Made by a program: the position numbers and the translations under genes. Source: JBCCXL01 sp039191605 (GTDB taxonomy: Bacteria; Acidobacteriota; Thermoanaerobaculia; Multivoradales; JAHZIX01). From it: a stretch of 64,000 nucleotides of DNA. Below the pieces are notes generated by a model that did no database searches, was not told the origin of the DNA, and saw only the letters and a list, made by a program, of their open reading frames with translations. The first letter of the stretch is position 1. Each line of letters starts with the position of its first letter. Below, in pieces: positions 16,123-25,475 of the stretch. The DNA is taken from positions 62,001 through 126,000 of the forward strand of contig JBCCXL010000013.1 in NCBI GenBank assembly GCA_039191605.1, written 5' to 3'.

Positions 16123-16948
16123 GGTGCCCACGCTATGTGTGTCGGCAGCCCCGGTCAATTCTTATCCAGCTCTGCGCTGTCGAGCTTCTCGCCGTCGCCA
16201 GCGGATTTGGGCAAGATGTCGTCCATCACAAAACCTGGACTGCCCCTTGACGGTGAATCGACGGCGGAGCTATGGTTAAAGGCGTCAACGAGAGCCAGAG
16301 CGGTCAGCGCGCCGGATCCTACCGGCGCCTCGCCACAGAGAACGCAGCAACAGCCATTGCTCGGCTCACGAACACAACAGTCGATCCTGCCGTAACCGGC
16401 TTATCCTCAAAGCTGGAGGCTCGTAGCCTCCAGCTTCTTTCTTTGGTGCGCCTGCTTTGTAGCACCTAGGGGGTTTCGGCAGACTGTTCAAATCGCGTGA
16501 GTAGCGTCGTTTTGGTCATGCCGTGGTCGATGCGTTGTCGAGGAATTCCCGCGCCGGATCTAGGTTTGTCTAGAGGGTCGTCGACATCCTTGTCGATGCC
16601 TCTGTCGAGGTCTTTGGTCAGGTCTCTGTCGAGGTTCTCGTCTACCCGTCCAGATCCTCGTCGAGGTTCCCTCCACACTTCCTACCGGGCTTCTTACGCC
16701 CTTCGGCGGCTCCCGCTATTTTGTTTCCTGGATCTAGCGCTTCGCCGGCCTGCTTCCGGGAACGGCTCAGGAGATACATTTGGAAGCTAGATTCGGTAGC
16801 TAGATGCAGGAGACGGCAGGGATCCAGCGGCACCAGGGCGGATGCTTTCGGTGCCCGACGCTCTTTCTTTCCCCTTTGGGGGCTTTTAAACCTCGCTGGG
16901 GAGGGATGCCTAGGCCTTGGGCCGAGGCCTTGGGCCTAGACTTTGGCT
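16123..16948. other. Gene-free spacer between MerR and S4-domain genes
   Basis: About 0.8 kb without a convincing gene. It contains a 12-bp-period repeat region (16567-16672). A minus-strand frame (16466-16678) reads through the repeat as a tetrapeptide pattern, but nothing else supports it. The remainder shows no structure I can name. Confidence 0.5.
16567..16672. repeat. Degenerate ~12-bp tandem repeat
   Basis: Units of the form GTCGAGGTCTCT recur with substitutions and small indels. On the minus strand they would encode a D-[RK]-D-[LV] tetrapeptide pattern (NLDRDLTKDLDRG). The periodicity is clear; whether it is translated is unknown. Confidence 0.65.
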
Positions 16949-17332
16949 TCAGGGATCGTCGCCGCGCAGGCGCTGGATCTGGCGCCGCTGCTTCTTGGTG
17001 GGGCGACCGCTGCCGCGCTCCCGGTGCACCACCTTGCGGCGCATCAGCATCTCTTCCGGCGACTGACGCTGCGGCGGGGGAGGGGAGTGATCCTCGTAGA
17101 GCTCCGACGCCTGGGCCTTCGGGACCGGCTTGTCCTTGAGCTCCCGGACCACCAGCACTCGAGTCCAGTCCCCCTTCTCGACCTCGATCCGGTCCTCCAG
17201 CTGAACTCGGCGGTGGGGCTTGGCGGTCTGCCCGTTGACCCGCACCCGGCTCAGAGTGCAGGCGCGGGTCGCCTGACTGCGAGTCTTGAACATCCTCGCC
17301 ACCTGAAGCCATTTATCCAGCCGTACGTTCAT
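16949..17332 (-). CDS. S4-domain RNA-binding protein, Hsp15 (HslR) family
   Basis: This 127-residue protein begins with an S4 domain: MNVRLDKWLQVARMFKTRSQA, then VRVNGQTAKPHRRVQLEDRIEV. That is the arrangement in Hsp15, which binds 50S subunits carrying stalled nascent chains and helps recycle them. The C-terminal ~50 residues are basic and Gln/Arg-rich. It is divergent from the potassium-channel gene, with a 71-bp gap to the channel start chosen here. Confidence 0.85.
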   Translation of the reverse strand: MNVRLDKWLQVARMFKTRSQATRACTLSRVRVNGQTAKPHRRVQLEDRIEVEKGDWTRVLVVRELKDKPVPKAQASELYEDHSPPPPQRQSPEEMLMRRKVVHRERGSGRPTKKQRRQIQRLRGDDP

Positions 17333-17403
17333 CTGTGGCAGCTTACCAACTCCCTCGGGGTGCGAGCTAGAATCCCTTGGTTCCCCCTACTGTGACAGAG
17401 CTC

Positions 17404-19032
17404 ATGCCGATGACCCGATCCCAACGCCGCCTGCTGATGTTGATCGCCAGCCTGCCGCTGGTGCTGCTGGTGGTGACCTTCGTCTACATGGCGGGCATGA
17501 TCTGGCTGGAGGGAGAGCCTCCGGGGTTCTGGCGGGCACTCTCGTGGGCGTCGGAGACCATCACCACCACCGGCTACGGCGAGACCGGCGTCTGGCAGCA
17601 CCCGCTGATGGTGGTCTTCGTCATCCTGGTGCAGTTCTTTGGCGTGTTCTTGATCTATCTGGTGTTCCCCGTGTACCTGATCCCCTTTCTCGAGGAGCGC
17701 TTTCAGGTACGCCTGCCGCGGGAGGCGCGGGATCTGGAGGGGCATGTGGTGATTTACTCCCACAGTCCGGCCATCGAAGGGTTGTTGGAGGATCTGGAGG
17801 AGCGGGGCTGCCCGACGCTGGTGATCGAGGAAGACCAGGACCAGGCTCGGCGTCTGCAGGAGGCCGGTCGGCGGGTGATTCACCGCGACCTTCAGGAAGA
17901 TCTCTTCGAGGCCGCGAGCCTGGGCTCTGCGAAGGCCCTGGTGGCCAACGCCTCGGACGAGGACAACGCCGGCCTGATCCTGGCGGCGCGGCAGAGCGGC
18001 TGCCTCACCGATGTCGTTGCCCTAGTGGAGGACCCCTTCTATCGTCGCCCCATCGGGCTGGCGGGGGCCAGCGCGGTGTACACGCCTCGCCACATGCTCG
18101 GCGCGGCCCTGGCGGCTCGGGCGAGCCTCAAGATCAGCCCGCGGATCTCGGGCTTCGAGCAGCTGGGGGAGCACGTGGAGGTGAGCGAGGTGCGGGTGGA
18201 GGAACGCTCCTCGTTGGCTCATCGCTCGCTGCGGGAAGCCAACGTCGGCCGCCGCACCGGTGCGATCATCATCGGCCGCTGGGAGACCGGACATCTCGCT
18301 GCCGTGCCGCCGCCGGAGACGGTGATGGAGCCGGGGGCGATCCTGGTGGCCATAGGCAGCGCCGAGAGCCTGCAGCAGCTCACCGAGCTGGCCAGCTGCT
18401 CGCGCCCTCTGCCGCACCAGGGGCCTTTTCTGGTGGCGGGCTACGGCGAGGTGGGGCGAAAGGTCACGGAGCTCTTGAAGGAGGTCGGCGAGGATGTGCG
18501 GGTGCTGGATCGAGTGGGGGCGCCGGGGGTCGACGTGGTGGGAGACGTGCTCGACGTCAGAGATCTCGAGGCGCTGGAGATCCGCCGGGCCCAGGCCATG
18601 ATCCTCGCCCTGGACTCTGATAGCGCCACCCTCTTCGCCACGGTGATCCTCAAGGATCTCGCGCCCCAGGTGCCGATCATCGCGCGGGTGAACACCCAGC
18701 AGAACGTCGATCGCATCCACCAGGCGGGGGCGGATTTCGCGATCTCTATCAGCCAGGTCACGGCCCAGATCGTCGGGCGCCGCCTGCTGGGGGAGGAGGC
18801 CGTGGCTCTCTCTCCTGAAATCCGGCTGCGCAAAGTGAGCGCCCGCTCGATGGCCGGCAAGAGCCCGTCGCAGCTGGATCTACGGCGGCGCACCGGCTGC
18901 TCGGTGGTGGCGGTGGAGCGCGAGGGGGAGGTCTTGGTGGCCCTGGAGGACGACTTTGTGTTCCGGGAGCAGGACGGAATCTACGTCTGTGGCGCGACGG
19001 AGCAGGTCGCCCAGTTCCGGGGATCTACTTAG
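17404..19032 (+). CDS. Two-RCK potassium channel / TrkA-N domain protein
   Basis: Start options are GTG 17392, ATG 17404 and ATG 17410, with TTG 17377 also in frame; 17404 is chosen without a strong ribosome site. The ~542-residue protein has TM1 (LLMLIASLPLVLLVVTFVYM), a pore loop with the selectivity filter TTTGYGE (~residues 52-58), and TM2 (MVVFVILVQFFGVFLIYLVF). Two RCK/TrkA-N Rossmann domains follow (HVVIYSHSPAIEGLLEDL and FLVAGYGEVGRKVTELL), with RCK_C-type segments between and after. The first nucleotide-binding loop is altered (YSHSPAIE), while the second keeps GYGEVG. It resembles MthK/GsuK-type K+ channels gated by ions or nucleotides. A degenerate copy of its C-terminus lies at 25595-25723. 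Confidence 0.88.
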   Translation: MPMTRSQRRLLMLIASLPLVLLVVTFVYMAGMIWLEGEPPGFWRALSWASETITTTGYGETGVWQHPLMVVFVILVQFFGVFLIYLVFPVYLIPFLEERFQVRLPREARDLEGHVVIYSHSPAIEGLLEDLEERGCPTLVIEEDQDQARRLQEAGRRVIHRDLQEDLFEAASLGSAKALVANASDEDNAGLILAARQSGCLTDVVALVEDPFYRRPIGLAGASAVYTPRHMLGAALAARASLKISPRISGFEQLGEHVEVSEVRVEERSSLAHRSLREANVGRRTGAIIIGRWETGHLAAVPPPETVMEPGAILVAIGSAESLQQLTELASCSRPLPHQGPFLVAGYGEVGRKVTELLKEVGEDVRVLDRVGAPGVDVVGDVLDVRDLEALEIRRAQAMILALDSDSATLFATVILKDLAPQVPIIARVNTQQNVDRIHQAGADFAISISQVTAQIVGRRLLGEEAVALSPEIRLRKVSARSMAGKSPSQLDLRRRTGCSVVAVEREGEVLVALEDDFVFREQDGIYVCGATEQVAQFRGST

Positions 19033-19139
19033 ATCTACTGAGGGGCCGGGAGATCGCATCGGCCTCTGACCGTCAGCGACCTGCCGCTCATCCCAGCCCC
19101 TTCCCCGGCAGCCGGGTATCTCGGTATCCCGACAGCCCC

Positions 19140-20381
19140 CTAGTCCGAAAAATCCGGGACTTCTGCCAGCAAACCCTGGTCGAAGGGCAGCTCCGGGAAG
19201 AGCTTCGGGTAATACCAGGCTCTCAGCTCGGCGTGGTATCGCCTCACTCGCTCTTCGTATTCGAGGGCAGAGCGCCCGTCGGTCTGAGCTGCCCGCTGCA
19301 GGGTTCGCTCCAGCAGGGCCGGCGGGGAGAGCCAGGAGAGGGTTCCCGCCAGGGACTCCCGTTGCTTCCGGCCGTCTCGAAAGGCGAGGGAGAGCTCCTC
19401 AGCCTGCTGATCTCCCACCTGCTGGAAGGCGTAGTACCACTTCCATTCAAAGGGGCGGGAGATTTCCACGTGGTCTGCCCATTCCGGATGTCGGTCGATG
19501 AAGGGTTCCATGGTCGCCTCTTTCGGCAGGTCCCAGGCGCCGTTCACCGCTTCTCGCTGGGTCAGCACGATATCGCCGCCGTCGGGCAGAGGGATCGACG
19601 CATCGACCACGGCCTGGATAGCCGCGGGGGTGATGACGGCGAGCAGGAGCCAGACGCCGCACGCCGCCACGAGATTGACGGAGCTGTTCCATCCACGGCC
19701 CTCGATAAGGCTGCACACGCCCCACCAGAACAACAGGTGGAGCGCCGTCAGCAGGCTGGCCGACGCGAGGTCGGCGGCTCCTGAGCCTGAAGCGAGCCCT
19801 CCGATCCACAGCGGCAAGAGCAGGCAGCTCGTCAACAGAGCGACCTTGATCCCGGAGCGCGTCCGCCAGGGGGAATGATCGTTCCCGGACGTCGCGCTGA
19901 GCCATTCATGGCGACCGGCCGCCCGCTCGGAGGAACGCACATCGTGCAGCAGCAGGATCAGCAGCAGGGGTGCCAGCAGGCTGACGACGAAGGCGAAGTC
20001 GAATCGGCCGATGAGAGCGAAGTCGGGATTGCCCGCGTCGGATTCATAGATCTGCCCCTCGAGGGCGAGCATGCGAATGCGGTGCTTCCAGGGCGAGACG
20101 TCTCTCTGCCCGAGGGCGGCAAAGGTGAAGTCTGTCGGCTCGTCGACGGTGAGGTGAAAGGTGTAGTAGGCCGCCCCGCCCCAGTCTTCCTGCGCGGCCT
20201 GAACGACCTCCCGTTCGACGCGATCGGCTTCCAGCAGCTCGGCGATGGTCGCCCTCTGCTGTTCAACTTCCATCATTCCCAGCAGCACCGCGACGGCGGC
20301 GGCCGCCGCCGCTACGACGAGGGACAGCAGCAACCCGCGATCGCGGAGCAGAAACCCAAGCTCCCGAGCGAGCCCCTTCAT
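19140..20381 (-). CDS. ABC-2 type permease, DUF3526-like (second permease of the TonB/ABC operon)
   Basis: The start is the ATG at 20381, which overlaps the stop of the upstream permease (ATGA, 20378-20381). The longer frame extending to 21149 is an artefact of that overlap. The 413-residue protein has TM1 near residues 15-36 (LLLSLVVAAAAAAVAVLLGM), a long extracytoplasmic loop, then TM segments (DFAFVVSLLAPLLLILLLHD, VALLTSCLLLPLWIGGLA, LLTALHLLFWWGVCSLI, LVAACGVWLLLAVITPA) and a large C-terminal domain. This is the DUF3526 permease pattern. It should pair with the neighbouring permease and ATPase. The substrate is unknown. Confidence 0.75.
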   Translation of the reverse strand: MKGLARELGFLLRDRGLLLSLVVAAAAAAVAVLLGMMEVEQQRATIAELLEADRVEREVVQAAQEDWGGAAYYTFHLTVDEPTDFTFAALGQRDVSPWKHRIRMLALEGQIYESDAGNPDFALIGRFDFAFVVSLLAPLLLILLLHDVRSSERAAGRHEWLSATSGNDHSPWRTRSGIKVALLTSCLLLPLWIGGLASGSGAADLASASLLTALHLLFWWGVCSLIEGRGWNSSVNLVAACGVWLLLAVITPAAIQAVVDASIPLPDGGDIVLTQREAVNGAWDLPKEATMEPFIDRHPEWADHVEISRPFEWKWYYAFQQVGDQQAEELSLAFRDGRKQRESLAGTLSWLSPPALLERTLQRAAQTDGRSALEYEERVRRYHAELRAWYYPKLFPELPFDQGLLAEVPDFSD

Positions 20382-21814
20382 GGCTTCACCCGACCGGAAG
20401 AAATAACGCCGAGCCCTATGAACACCCCCAGCCAGACGAGCAGGGGCAGCGAGTCCGTGCTGGCGCGGCTCCAGCGCAGCTTCGCGGGATCCGGCTCGAA
20501 GCGGAACGATTCGAGGACCCGCCAATTTTCCGTCGACACCCGGGTGCGACGCTCTGATTCGGCGTCCCGGCTGCGATTGATGTCGTCGCTGTAGGCGAGC
20601 TTTTCTGCATGAACCTGGTTCAGGCCCTGAACGAAGGCAAATCTCAGCGCCTCGGTCTCGCGGAGGAATCGGTGATGGGTCTCGAGGTCGGTGCCGGCAA
20701 CGGTCCGCGACGCGCTGGAGACCGCTATCGTCGGCGACAGCCAGCCGAAGAGCGCCGCGCGGCTGGATTGCCGAAGCTCCAGCGCCATGCGCTCCTCGGC
20801 GTAGCGATTCATCAGCTCGGTGAGGCTGGCTTCGGAGCTCTGGGCGACGACGCCGCGGATGTTGATCGGCAGGTCCGCAACGTCTTCGACGTGGTACTGG
20901 GCCAGCAGGTTGGCCCGCAGCTGCGCGAAGGCGGGGTCCGCCGCGTTGTGGCCATCGCCGAGGGCCCGCAGCTCGGCCTGCATCCGCAGATCGGATAGAG
21001 CCTTGCCCTCGGAAGGCACCGCGACGCCCGTTGTCGCGACGGCGAGGGGCGGAACCACGAGAGTGCTGGCGAGCCAGAGAGAGGCGAGGACGCCGAGGGC
21101 AACGCCTCGCGTCTCGGCCAGGGTCGAAACCAGCGCGACGGCGCTGCACCAGACCAGGGCATAGGCGGCGTAGATGCCGAACAATCCGAGACTAGCGGCG
21201 AGATGTTCCCCCTGAAGCACCCCGTAGGCGCTCAGCAGCAGCATCGGAACCAGCATCACCGCCGCGACCCCTAAGAGCGCCAGGCTCTTGCCGGCGTAGA
21301 GCTGACGGCCGGTCACGCCCTGCGCCAGCAGCGGACCCAGAGTTCGCGCTTCGCGCTCGCGAACCATCACCCCATGGCCGATGGCGATGAGCAGGAGCGG
21401 CAGCAGGAATTGATAGACCAGCGCCGGGGTCAGGCTGCCGAGACCGCCGAGATCGGCGCTGGCCCGGGCATCGGAAAACATCGCCGTGTTCTGGCGGTGC
21501 CCTTCGAGGAAGATGGACTGGCCGGTCGTCGCATCGACCCCCGGGTCGACGATGGAAAGCGGTGGGGGAGGGCGGAAGGCGTAGTGTCCGTAGTGCACCA
21601 TGCGGTGCGGATGGCGCTCCGGCTGGGCAAGGAAGGTCTCTTCGGCGGTGGTCTGCTGCCGAGTGCGCTCCTCGGCGGCATGGTTCATCCGCTGAGCCGT
21701 CAACAGGCAGGAGACGACGAGAACGATGGCGAAGGCGCTGACGGCGAGGACCGCCACTCGGGTGCGTCGCCACAATTGAATCTCGCCGCCGGCGATGGTG
21801 AACAGGGTCTTCAT
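20378..21814 (-). CDS. ABC-2 type permease, DUF3526-like (first permease of the TonB/ABC operon)
   Basis: The start is at the ATG at 21814 (MKTLFTIAGGEIQLWRRTR); an upstream in-frame extension to 21901 reaches into the ATPase gene and is unlikely. The 478-residue protein has TM1 (VAVLAVSAFAIVLVVSCLL), a periplasmic loop, a block of TM segments (YQFLLPLLLIAIGHGVMV, LALLGVAAVMLVPMLLLSAY, LGLFGIYAAYALVWCSAVAL, ALGVLASLWLASTLVVPPLA), a second long loop and a final C-terminal TM (LLVWLGVFIGLGVIS). REREARTLGPLLAQGVTG is the usual cytoplasmic coupling region of ABC-2 permeases. It starts 13 bp after the ATPase and overlaps the next permease by 4 bp. Confidence 0.75.
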   Translation of the reverse strand: MKTLFTIAGGEIQLWRRTRVAVLAVSAFAIVLVVSCLLTAQRMNHAAEERTRQQTTAEETFLAQPERHPHRMVHYGHYAFRPPPPLSIVDPGVDATTGQSIFLEGHRQNTAMFSDARASADLGGLGSLTPALVYQFLLPLLLIAIGHGVMVREREARTLGPLLAQGVTGRQLYAGKSLALLGVAAVMLVPMLLLSAYGVLQGEHLAASLGLFGIYAAYALVWCSAVALVSTLAETRGVALGVLASLWLASTLVVPPLAVATTGVAVPSEGKALSDLRMQAELRALGDGHNAADPAFAQLRANLLAQYHVEDVADLPINIRGVVAQSSEASLTELMNRYAEERMALELRQSSRAALFGWLSPTIAVSSASRTVAGTDLETHHRFLRETEALRFAFVQGLNQVHAEKLAYSDDINRSRDAESERRTRVSTENWRVLESFRFEPDPAKLRWSRASTDSLPLLVWLGVFIGLGVISSGRVKP

Positions 21815-21827
21815 ACAGCACTCCGAT

Positions 21828-22547
21828 TCATGATGAATCCCGCCCGGCGAAGGCGGCGTGCACCGCCTCTGTTTCGATGCTGCCCTCGTCGCTGCGGTCA
21901 AAGGCGCCGACTAGCTCGCCTCTTCGCAGCAATCCGATGCGGTCCGCCACCTGGCAGGCCCCGTAGACGTCGTGGGTGACCATCAGGATGGTCTTTCCCT
22001 GCGCCGCCAGATTCCGCACCAGGGCGTGGAACTCATCGATGGCGATGGGGTCCAGGCCCGAGGTCGGTTCATCCAAGAGCAGGATTGGCGTTTCGCGAAG
22101 CAGGGCCAGCGCGATCGCCACCTTCTGGCGCATTCCCTTGGAGTAGGTATCCATACGCTTGGCCCGCGCGCCGCTGTCGAGGGACACCGTGTCCAGCGCG
22201 GAATCGATGTCCCCCCGGGAGGCCTTCACTTTCGCCAGGGAGAGGAAGTACTCCAGGTTCTGATAGGCATCCAGGTGTCCGTAGAGCGTGGCCGCCTCGG
22301 GGAGGTAAGAAAGCGCCTGCCGCGAGGAGGCGAGATTCCCGGCCACGCTCTGGCCCTGCACTCTCACCTCCCCCGCCGAAGGCTGGAGAAAGCCCAAGAA
22401 GGTCAGCAGCGTCGTCGACTTTCCGGCGCCGTTGCCGCCGAGCAGGGCGTAGACCTCCCCCGGAGCGACGCCGAAGGAGACGTCCTTCAGCACCGGCTCT
22501 CGCGAGCGCTCAACGCTCAAGGATCGCGTTTCGAGTGCAAAACTCAT
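21828..22547 (-). CDS. ABC transporter ATP-binding protein
   Basis: This 239-residue ATPase has Walker A GGNGAGKST, a Q-loop region (LGFLQPSAGEVRVQG), the signature in the variant form YSKGMRQKVAIAL common in ABC-2 exporters, Walker B ILLLDEPTSGLD, and the switch His in ILMVTHD. It closely follows the TonB receptor gene (14-bp gap) and precedes two permeases, so it most likely energises their transport. The closest functional analogies are NosF-like or drug/peptide exporters; direction of transport cannot be read from sequence. Confidence 0.9.
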   Translation of the reverse strand: MSFALETRSLSVERSREPVLKDVSFGVAPGEVYALLGGNGAGKSTTLLTFLGFLQPSAGEVRVQGQSVAGNLASSRQALSYLPEAATLYGHLDAYQNLEYFLSLAKVKASRGDIDSALDTVSLDSGARAKRMDTYSKGMRQKVAIALALLRETPILLLDEPTSGLDPIAIDEFHALVRNLAAQGKTILMVTHDVYGACQVADRIGLLRRGELVGAFDRSDEGSIETEAVHAAFAGRDSS

Positions 22548-22561
22548 GACTGGTTCCTCGA

Positions 22562-24958
22562 TTAGAAGCGGTAGGTGGCGGAGAAGTTGGTGGCCAGCGG
22601 CGTCCCCGGCTGCACCCACAGCGACGCGAACGAGTTGGTGTAGTACTCCTCGTCCGTCAGGTTGTGGATGTCCACTCGTAGCGCGAGGGCATCGCTCACG
22701 TCGTACTCGGCGAAGAGCCGCAGGATCGTGTAGTCCGGCAGCTCGAAATCACTCAGGCCCTGACCGAAGAAGTCTCCGAACTGGCCGAGGCGCTCACCGA
22801 CATGGAGCAGACCACCGCCGACTCGCAGCGGCAGCCCTCGATCGCTGAAGTCCCGAACCAGCTGCACTCCCAGCTGATGTTCCGGGATGTTGAGCAAAGG
22901 CTGGCCGGCAGGGATCCCGACGCCGAAATTCGGATCGTTGAAGTCGTTCTCGGTCTGGGCATCGACGTAAGAGTAGGACAGCCAGAGGGTGAGACCCTCT
23001 GCCAGCTCTCCGTTGAGGTCCAGCTCGAATCCTTGACTCTCCGCCTCGCCGATGGCGGTGGCGTTGAAGTTATCGTCCACCGTCGAGATATTTTCCTGCT
23101 CCACCTGGAAGACCGTCGCCGTGCCCGCCAGCGCGCCACCGTTCAATTCGAACTTTACGCCGGCCTCGGTGGAAGTGCTGGTGTTCGGGTCCAGGCCGCC
23201 GGAGAGCGGACGGAAGTTTTCGCCGTAGGACGCGTACAGCGAGACCTCGCCGCTGACGAGATAGACCAGCCCGAACTGGGGAGACACCTGAGTATCGCTC
23301 TGCTCGGTCACTGAGCCCGATCGGCGGTTGTTGAGCTCCTGCTGGTAGTCGTCGAAGCGCGCTCCGATTCGAATATCGAGTCGATCCGTCAGGCTGATCT
23401 GGTCTTGAATGAAGAAGCCGACAGACTCCTGAGTCTCGACCCGATCGGTGAGGGGGCCTGGCGTGGGCAAGGGGAAGCGCCCGTAGGTGGGGTTGAAGAT
23501 GTCGATGGTCTGCAGGCGCTCGGCCACCGCGGGGTCATTGGGGCTTTCCCCCGGTCGAATGCCGCCGCCTCGGGCGCGGAGGAAGACCTGATCGTTCTCG
23601 AAGCTGTCGACGTCCGCACCGATCAGCAGGCGGTGAGTCAGGTCGCCGGTCTGAAATTCGCCGGATAGCTCTCCTCGGATGACGAAGTACTCGGCGTCAT
23701 AATCCCGGAAGCGGCGCTCGCGGGAGAGGGTCTGTCCATCGCGCAGGAGAAATTGCCGGGATCCAGAGAGCGTCGCCGCGGTGTCGAAGCCTTCTAAAGA
23801 GGTGTTGCGAAGGTTGGCTCCGAACAGGCCGCTCCAGGTGTCGTTGAACTCCGTCTTCAGCTCGAGCTGGTGGCCGGTCACCGTGGCGTCCATCGGTCCG
23901 TTGCCGGGCTCGCCCAAGAAGGTCTCGATGGGGATCACGCCAAGCTGGTTGTCCACCGCCACTACCCCGCGGTCGAAGGGAAGCTCCTGATCGGTGTACT
24001 CGAGCTCGTAGACCAGCTGGGTAGACGGGCTCAGGTTGATGGCGATGGACGGGTAGAGCCCGAGCTTGGTCGTCTCGATGGTGTCGCGGAAGCTGTCGGC
24101 ATCTTCGTAGAACCCGACCAGGCGGATCGCGACGTTGTCGCTGACGGGAGCCGTCCAGTCCGCGTCGACTCGAGTGAAGTCGAAGCTGCCGGCGGTGAGC
24201 TTGATCTCGCCAGCGGTGTCGAAGGTTGGGCGCTTGGTGACCAGGTTGACCGTACCGCCAGGCTCGCCTCGTCCGAGAAGGGCCGCACGGGGGCCCTTGA
24301 GCACCTCGACGGCCTCGATCCCTGCTAGATCCCGAGGTCCGGAGAAGCCACGGCCGGCGTTAAAGCCGTTGACCAGGTAGTTGCTCGGCAGGTTCTCATC
24401 ACCGACAAAACCGCGCAGCGCGAAGCTGTTCCACAGGCCGCCGAAGTTATTCTGCCGCGCCACCGAAGCCGAGAGATCGAGGGCCTGGTTGAGATCGAGA
24501 GCGCCGGCATTGCGAATCACCTCCTGGTCGATGGTGAGCTCCGCCTGCGGCACTTCGAAGGGCTCGAAATCGCCCCGGTAGGCCTGGCGCCGCGCCGTCA
24601 CCACGATGGTGTCCGTCTCGGTGAGGCCGGCGACGGAGACTTCGACCTGCGCCGTTTCGCCGGCGGTGATCTCCACCTCCTCGGCGGCGCGGCCGTAACT
24701 CGGGCTGTCGACCTCGAGAGTGTGGCTTCCAGCGGGAAGCCCGGTCAGAGAAAAGGCGCCGTCGGCGTCGGTGGTGGCGCGAACGCGGGTCGAGGCGATG
24801 GTGATCACCGCATCGACGACCGGCTCGCCGTCGGCGGTGAGCACAACTCCGCTCACCTCGCCGGTGGTCGTCTGGGCAGAAAGAATCGAGCTGGAAAGGG
24901 CGAGGGCAAGGGCTACCGCCCCGAGAAGAAGGCTACGGAAAAGGCTACTGGACTTCAT
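22562..24958 (-). CDS. TonB-dependent outer-membrane receptor, siderophore type, with N-terminal carboxypeptidase-like domain
   Basis: The start at 24958 gives a clean signal peptide (MKSSSLFRSLLLGAVALALA ... LSAQ). The 798-residue protein has a carboxypeptidase-regulatory-like beta domain (~30-110; GEVSGVVLTADGEPVVDAVI), a plug domain (SASVARQNNFGG, LRGFVGDENLPSNYLVNG, IEAVEVLKGPRAALLGRG, GGTVNLVTKRP) and a 22-strand-type barrel ending in aromatic F (NFSATYRF), as expected for BamA recognition. The barrel repeats resemble siderophore receptors (LSLYASYGENFRP-type blocks). It is the second gene of the operon. The substrate is probably a ferric or other metal chelate, by family. Confidence 0.92.
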   Translation of the reverse strand: MKSSSLFRSLLLGAVALALALSSSILSAQTTTGEVSGVVLTADGEPVVDAVITIASTRVRATTDADGAFSLTGLPAGSHTLEVDSPSYGRAAEEVEITAGETAQVEVSVAGLTETDTIVVTARRQAYRGDFEPFEVPQAELTIDQEVIRNAGALDLNQALDLSASVARQNNFGGLWNSFALRGFVGDENLPSNYLVNGFNAGRGFSGPRDLAGIEAVEVLKGPRAALLGRGEPGGTVNLVTKRPTFDTAGEIKLTAGSFDFTRVDADWTAPVSDNVAIRLVGFYEDADSFRDTIETTKLGLYPSIAINLSPSTQLVYELEYTDQELPFDRGVVAVDNQLGVIPIETFLGEPGNGPMDATVTGHQLELKTEFNDTWSGLFGANLRNTSLEGFDTAATLSGSRQFLLRDGQTLSRERRFRDYDAEYFVIRGELSGEFQTGDLTHRLLIGADVDSFENDQVFLRARGGGIRPGESPNDPAVAERLQTIDIFNPTYGRFPLPTPGPLTDRVETQESVGFFIQDQISLTDRLDIRIGARFDDYQQELNNRRSGSVTEQSDTQVSPQFGLVYLVSGEVSLYASYGENFRPLSGGLDPNTSTSTEAGVKFELNGGALAGTATVFQVEQENISTVDDNFNATAIGEAESQGFELDLNGELAEGLTLWLSYSYVDAQTENDFNDPNFGVGIPAGQPLLNIPEHQLGVQLVRDFSDRGLPLRVGGGLLHVGERLGQFGDFFGQGLSDFELPDYTILRLFAEYDVSDALALRVDIHNLTDEEYYTNSFASLWVQPGTPLATNFSATYRF

Positions 24959-25103
24959 CGATGGGACTCCACGAGAACTGCATGCTGGGGCTTCCCTGGC
25001 CGAGAAGTCGGCCAAGGATGATGCTTCTCGAGCCGTGATTCGGCTGAGAAGGACGCGTCTGCTTACGGGCGGCGGCGAGGTTGCGAGGTACTGGGCCGCT
25101 GGG

Positions 25104-25475
25104 TCAGAGCGTCGGGGGGCCCCGTGGAGCGGGGTGCAGAGCGTCGAAGCCGGAGACCACGAGGTCGTCTGCCGGGTGAATCGCCTGCGGCACCACCATT
25201 GGTGATGGCGAGGTCGGTTGCGTGGCGTCCAGGGCTCCTAGACGCCGCGCGACCGCGCAGACCAGACAAAGCTCTGCGTCGATGGATGTCGAGGATGCGA
25301 CGTGTTCGGTCGTGTCGGGAAGGTCGTGATCTTGTCTGTCGCTGAGAGCGACGGAGCTGCATTCCCCACCGGTGTGCTCGTCGTGATTGTGGGTCGCGAT
25401 CAGCCCTTCACTGAGGACGAACGCAGCCAACATCAGCCAAACGGCCGGGGCACCCAGATACCGAAACTTTTGCAT
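25104..25475 (-). CDS. Small exported Cys/His-containing protein, first gene of the TonB/ABC operon
   Basis: The ATG at 25475 is preferred over an upstream in-frame GTG. The 123-residue protein has one N-terminal hydrophobic segment (YLGAPAVWLMLAAFVLSEGL), followed by a His/Asp/Cys-containing part (ATHNHDEHTGGEC) and a CLVCAVARRL motif (CxxC). The layout resembles DUF2946-like small proteins found near TonB receptors and copper genes, but I cannot assign a family firmly. Metal binding is suggested by HNHDEH and CxxC. It lies 145 bp before the receptor gene. Confidence 0.55.
   Translation of the reverse strand: MQKFRYLGAPAVWLMLAAFVLSEGLIATHNHDEHTGGECSSVALSDRQDHDLPDTTEHVASSTSIDAELCLVCAVARRLGALDATQPTSPSPMVVPQAIHPADDLVVSGFDALHPAPRGPPTL

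Noticed and set aside
19140..21149. A 669-codon frame as one large permease
   Set aside because: Its first ~256 codons overlap the other permease in a different frame and are Arg/Gly-rich. The true start is at 20381, overlapping the upstream stop.
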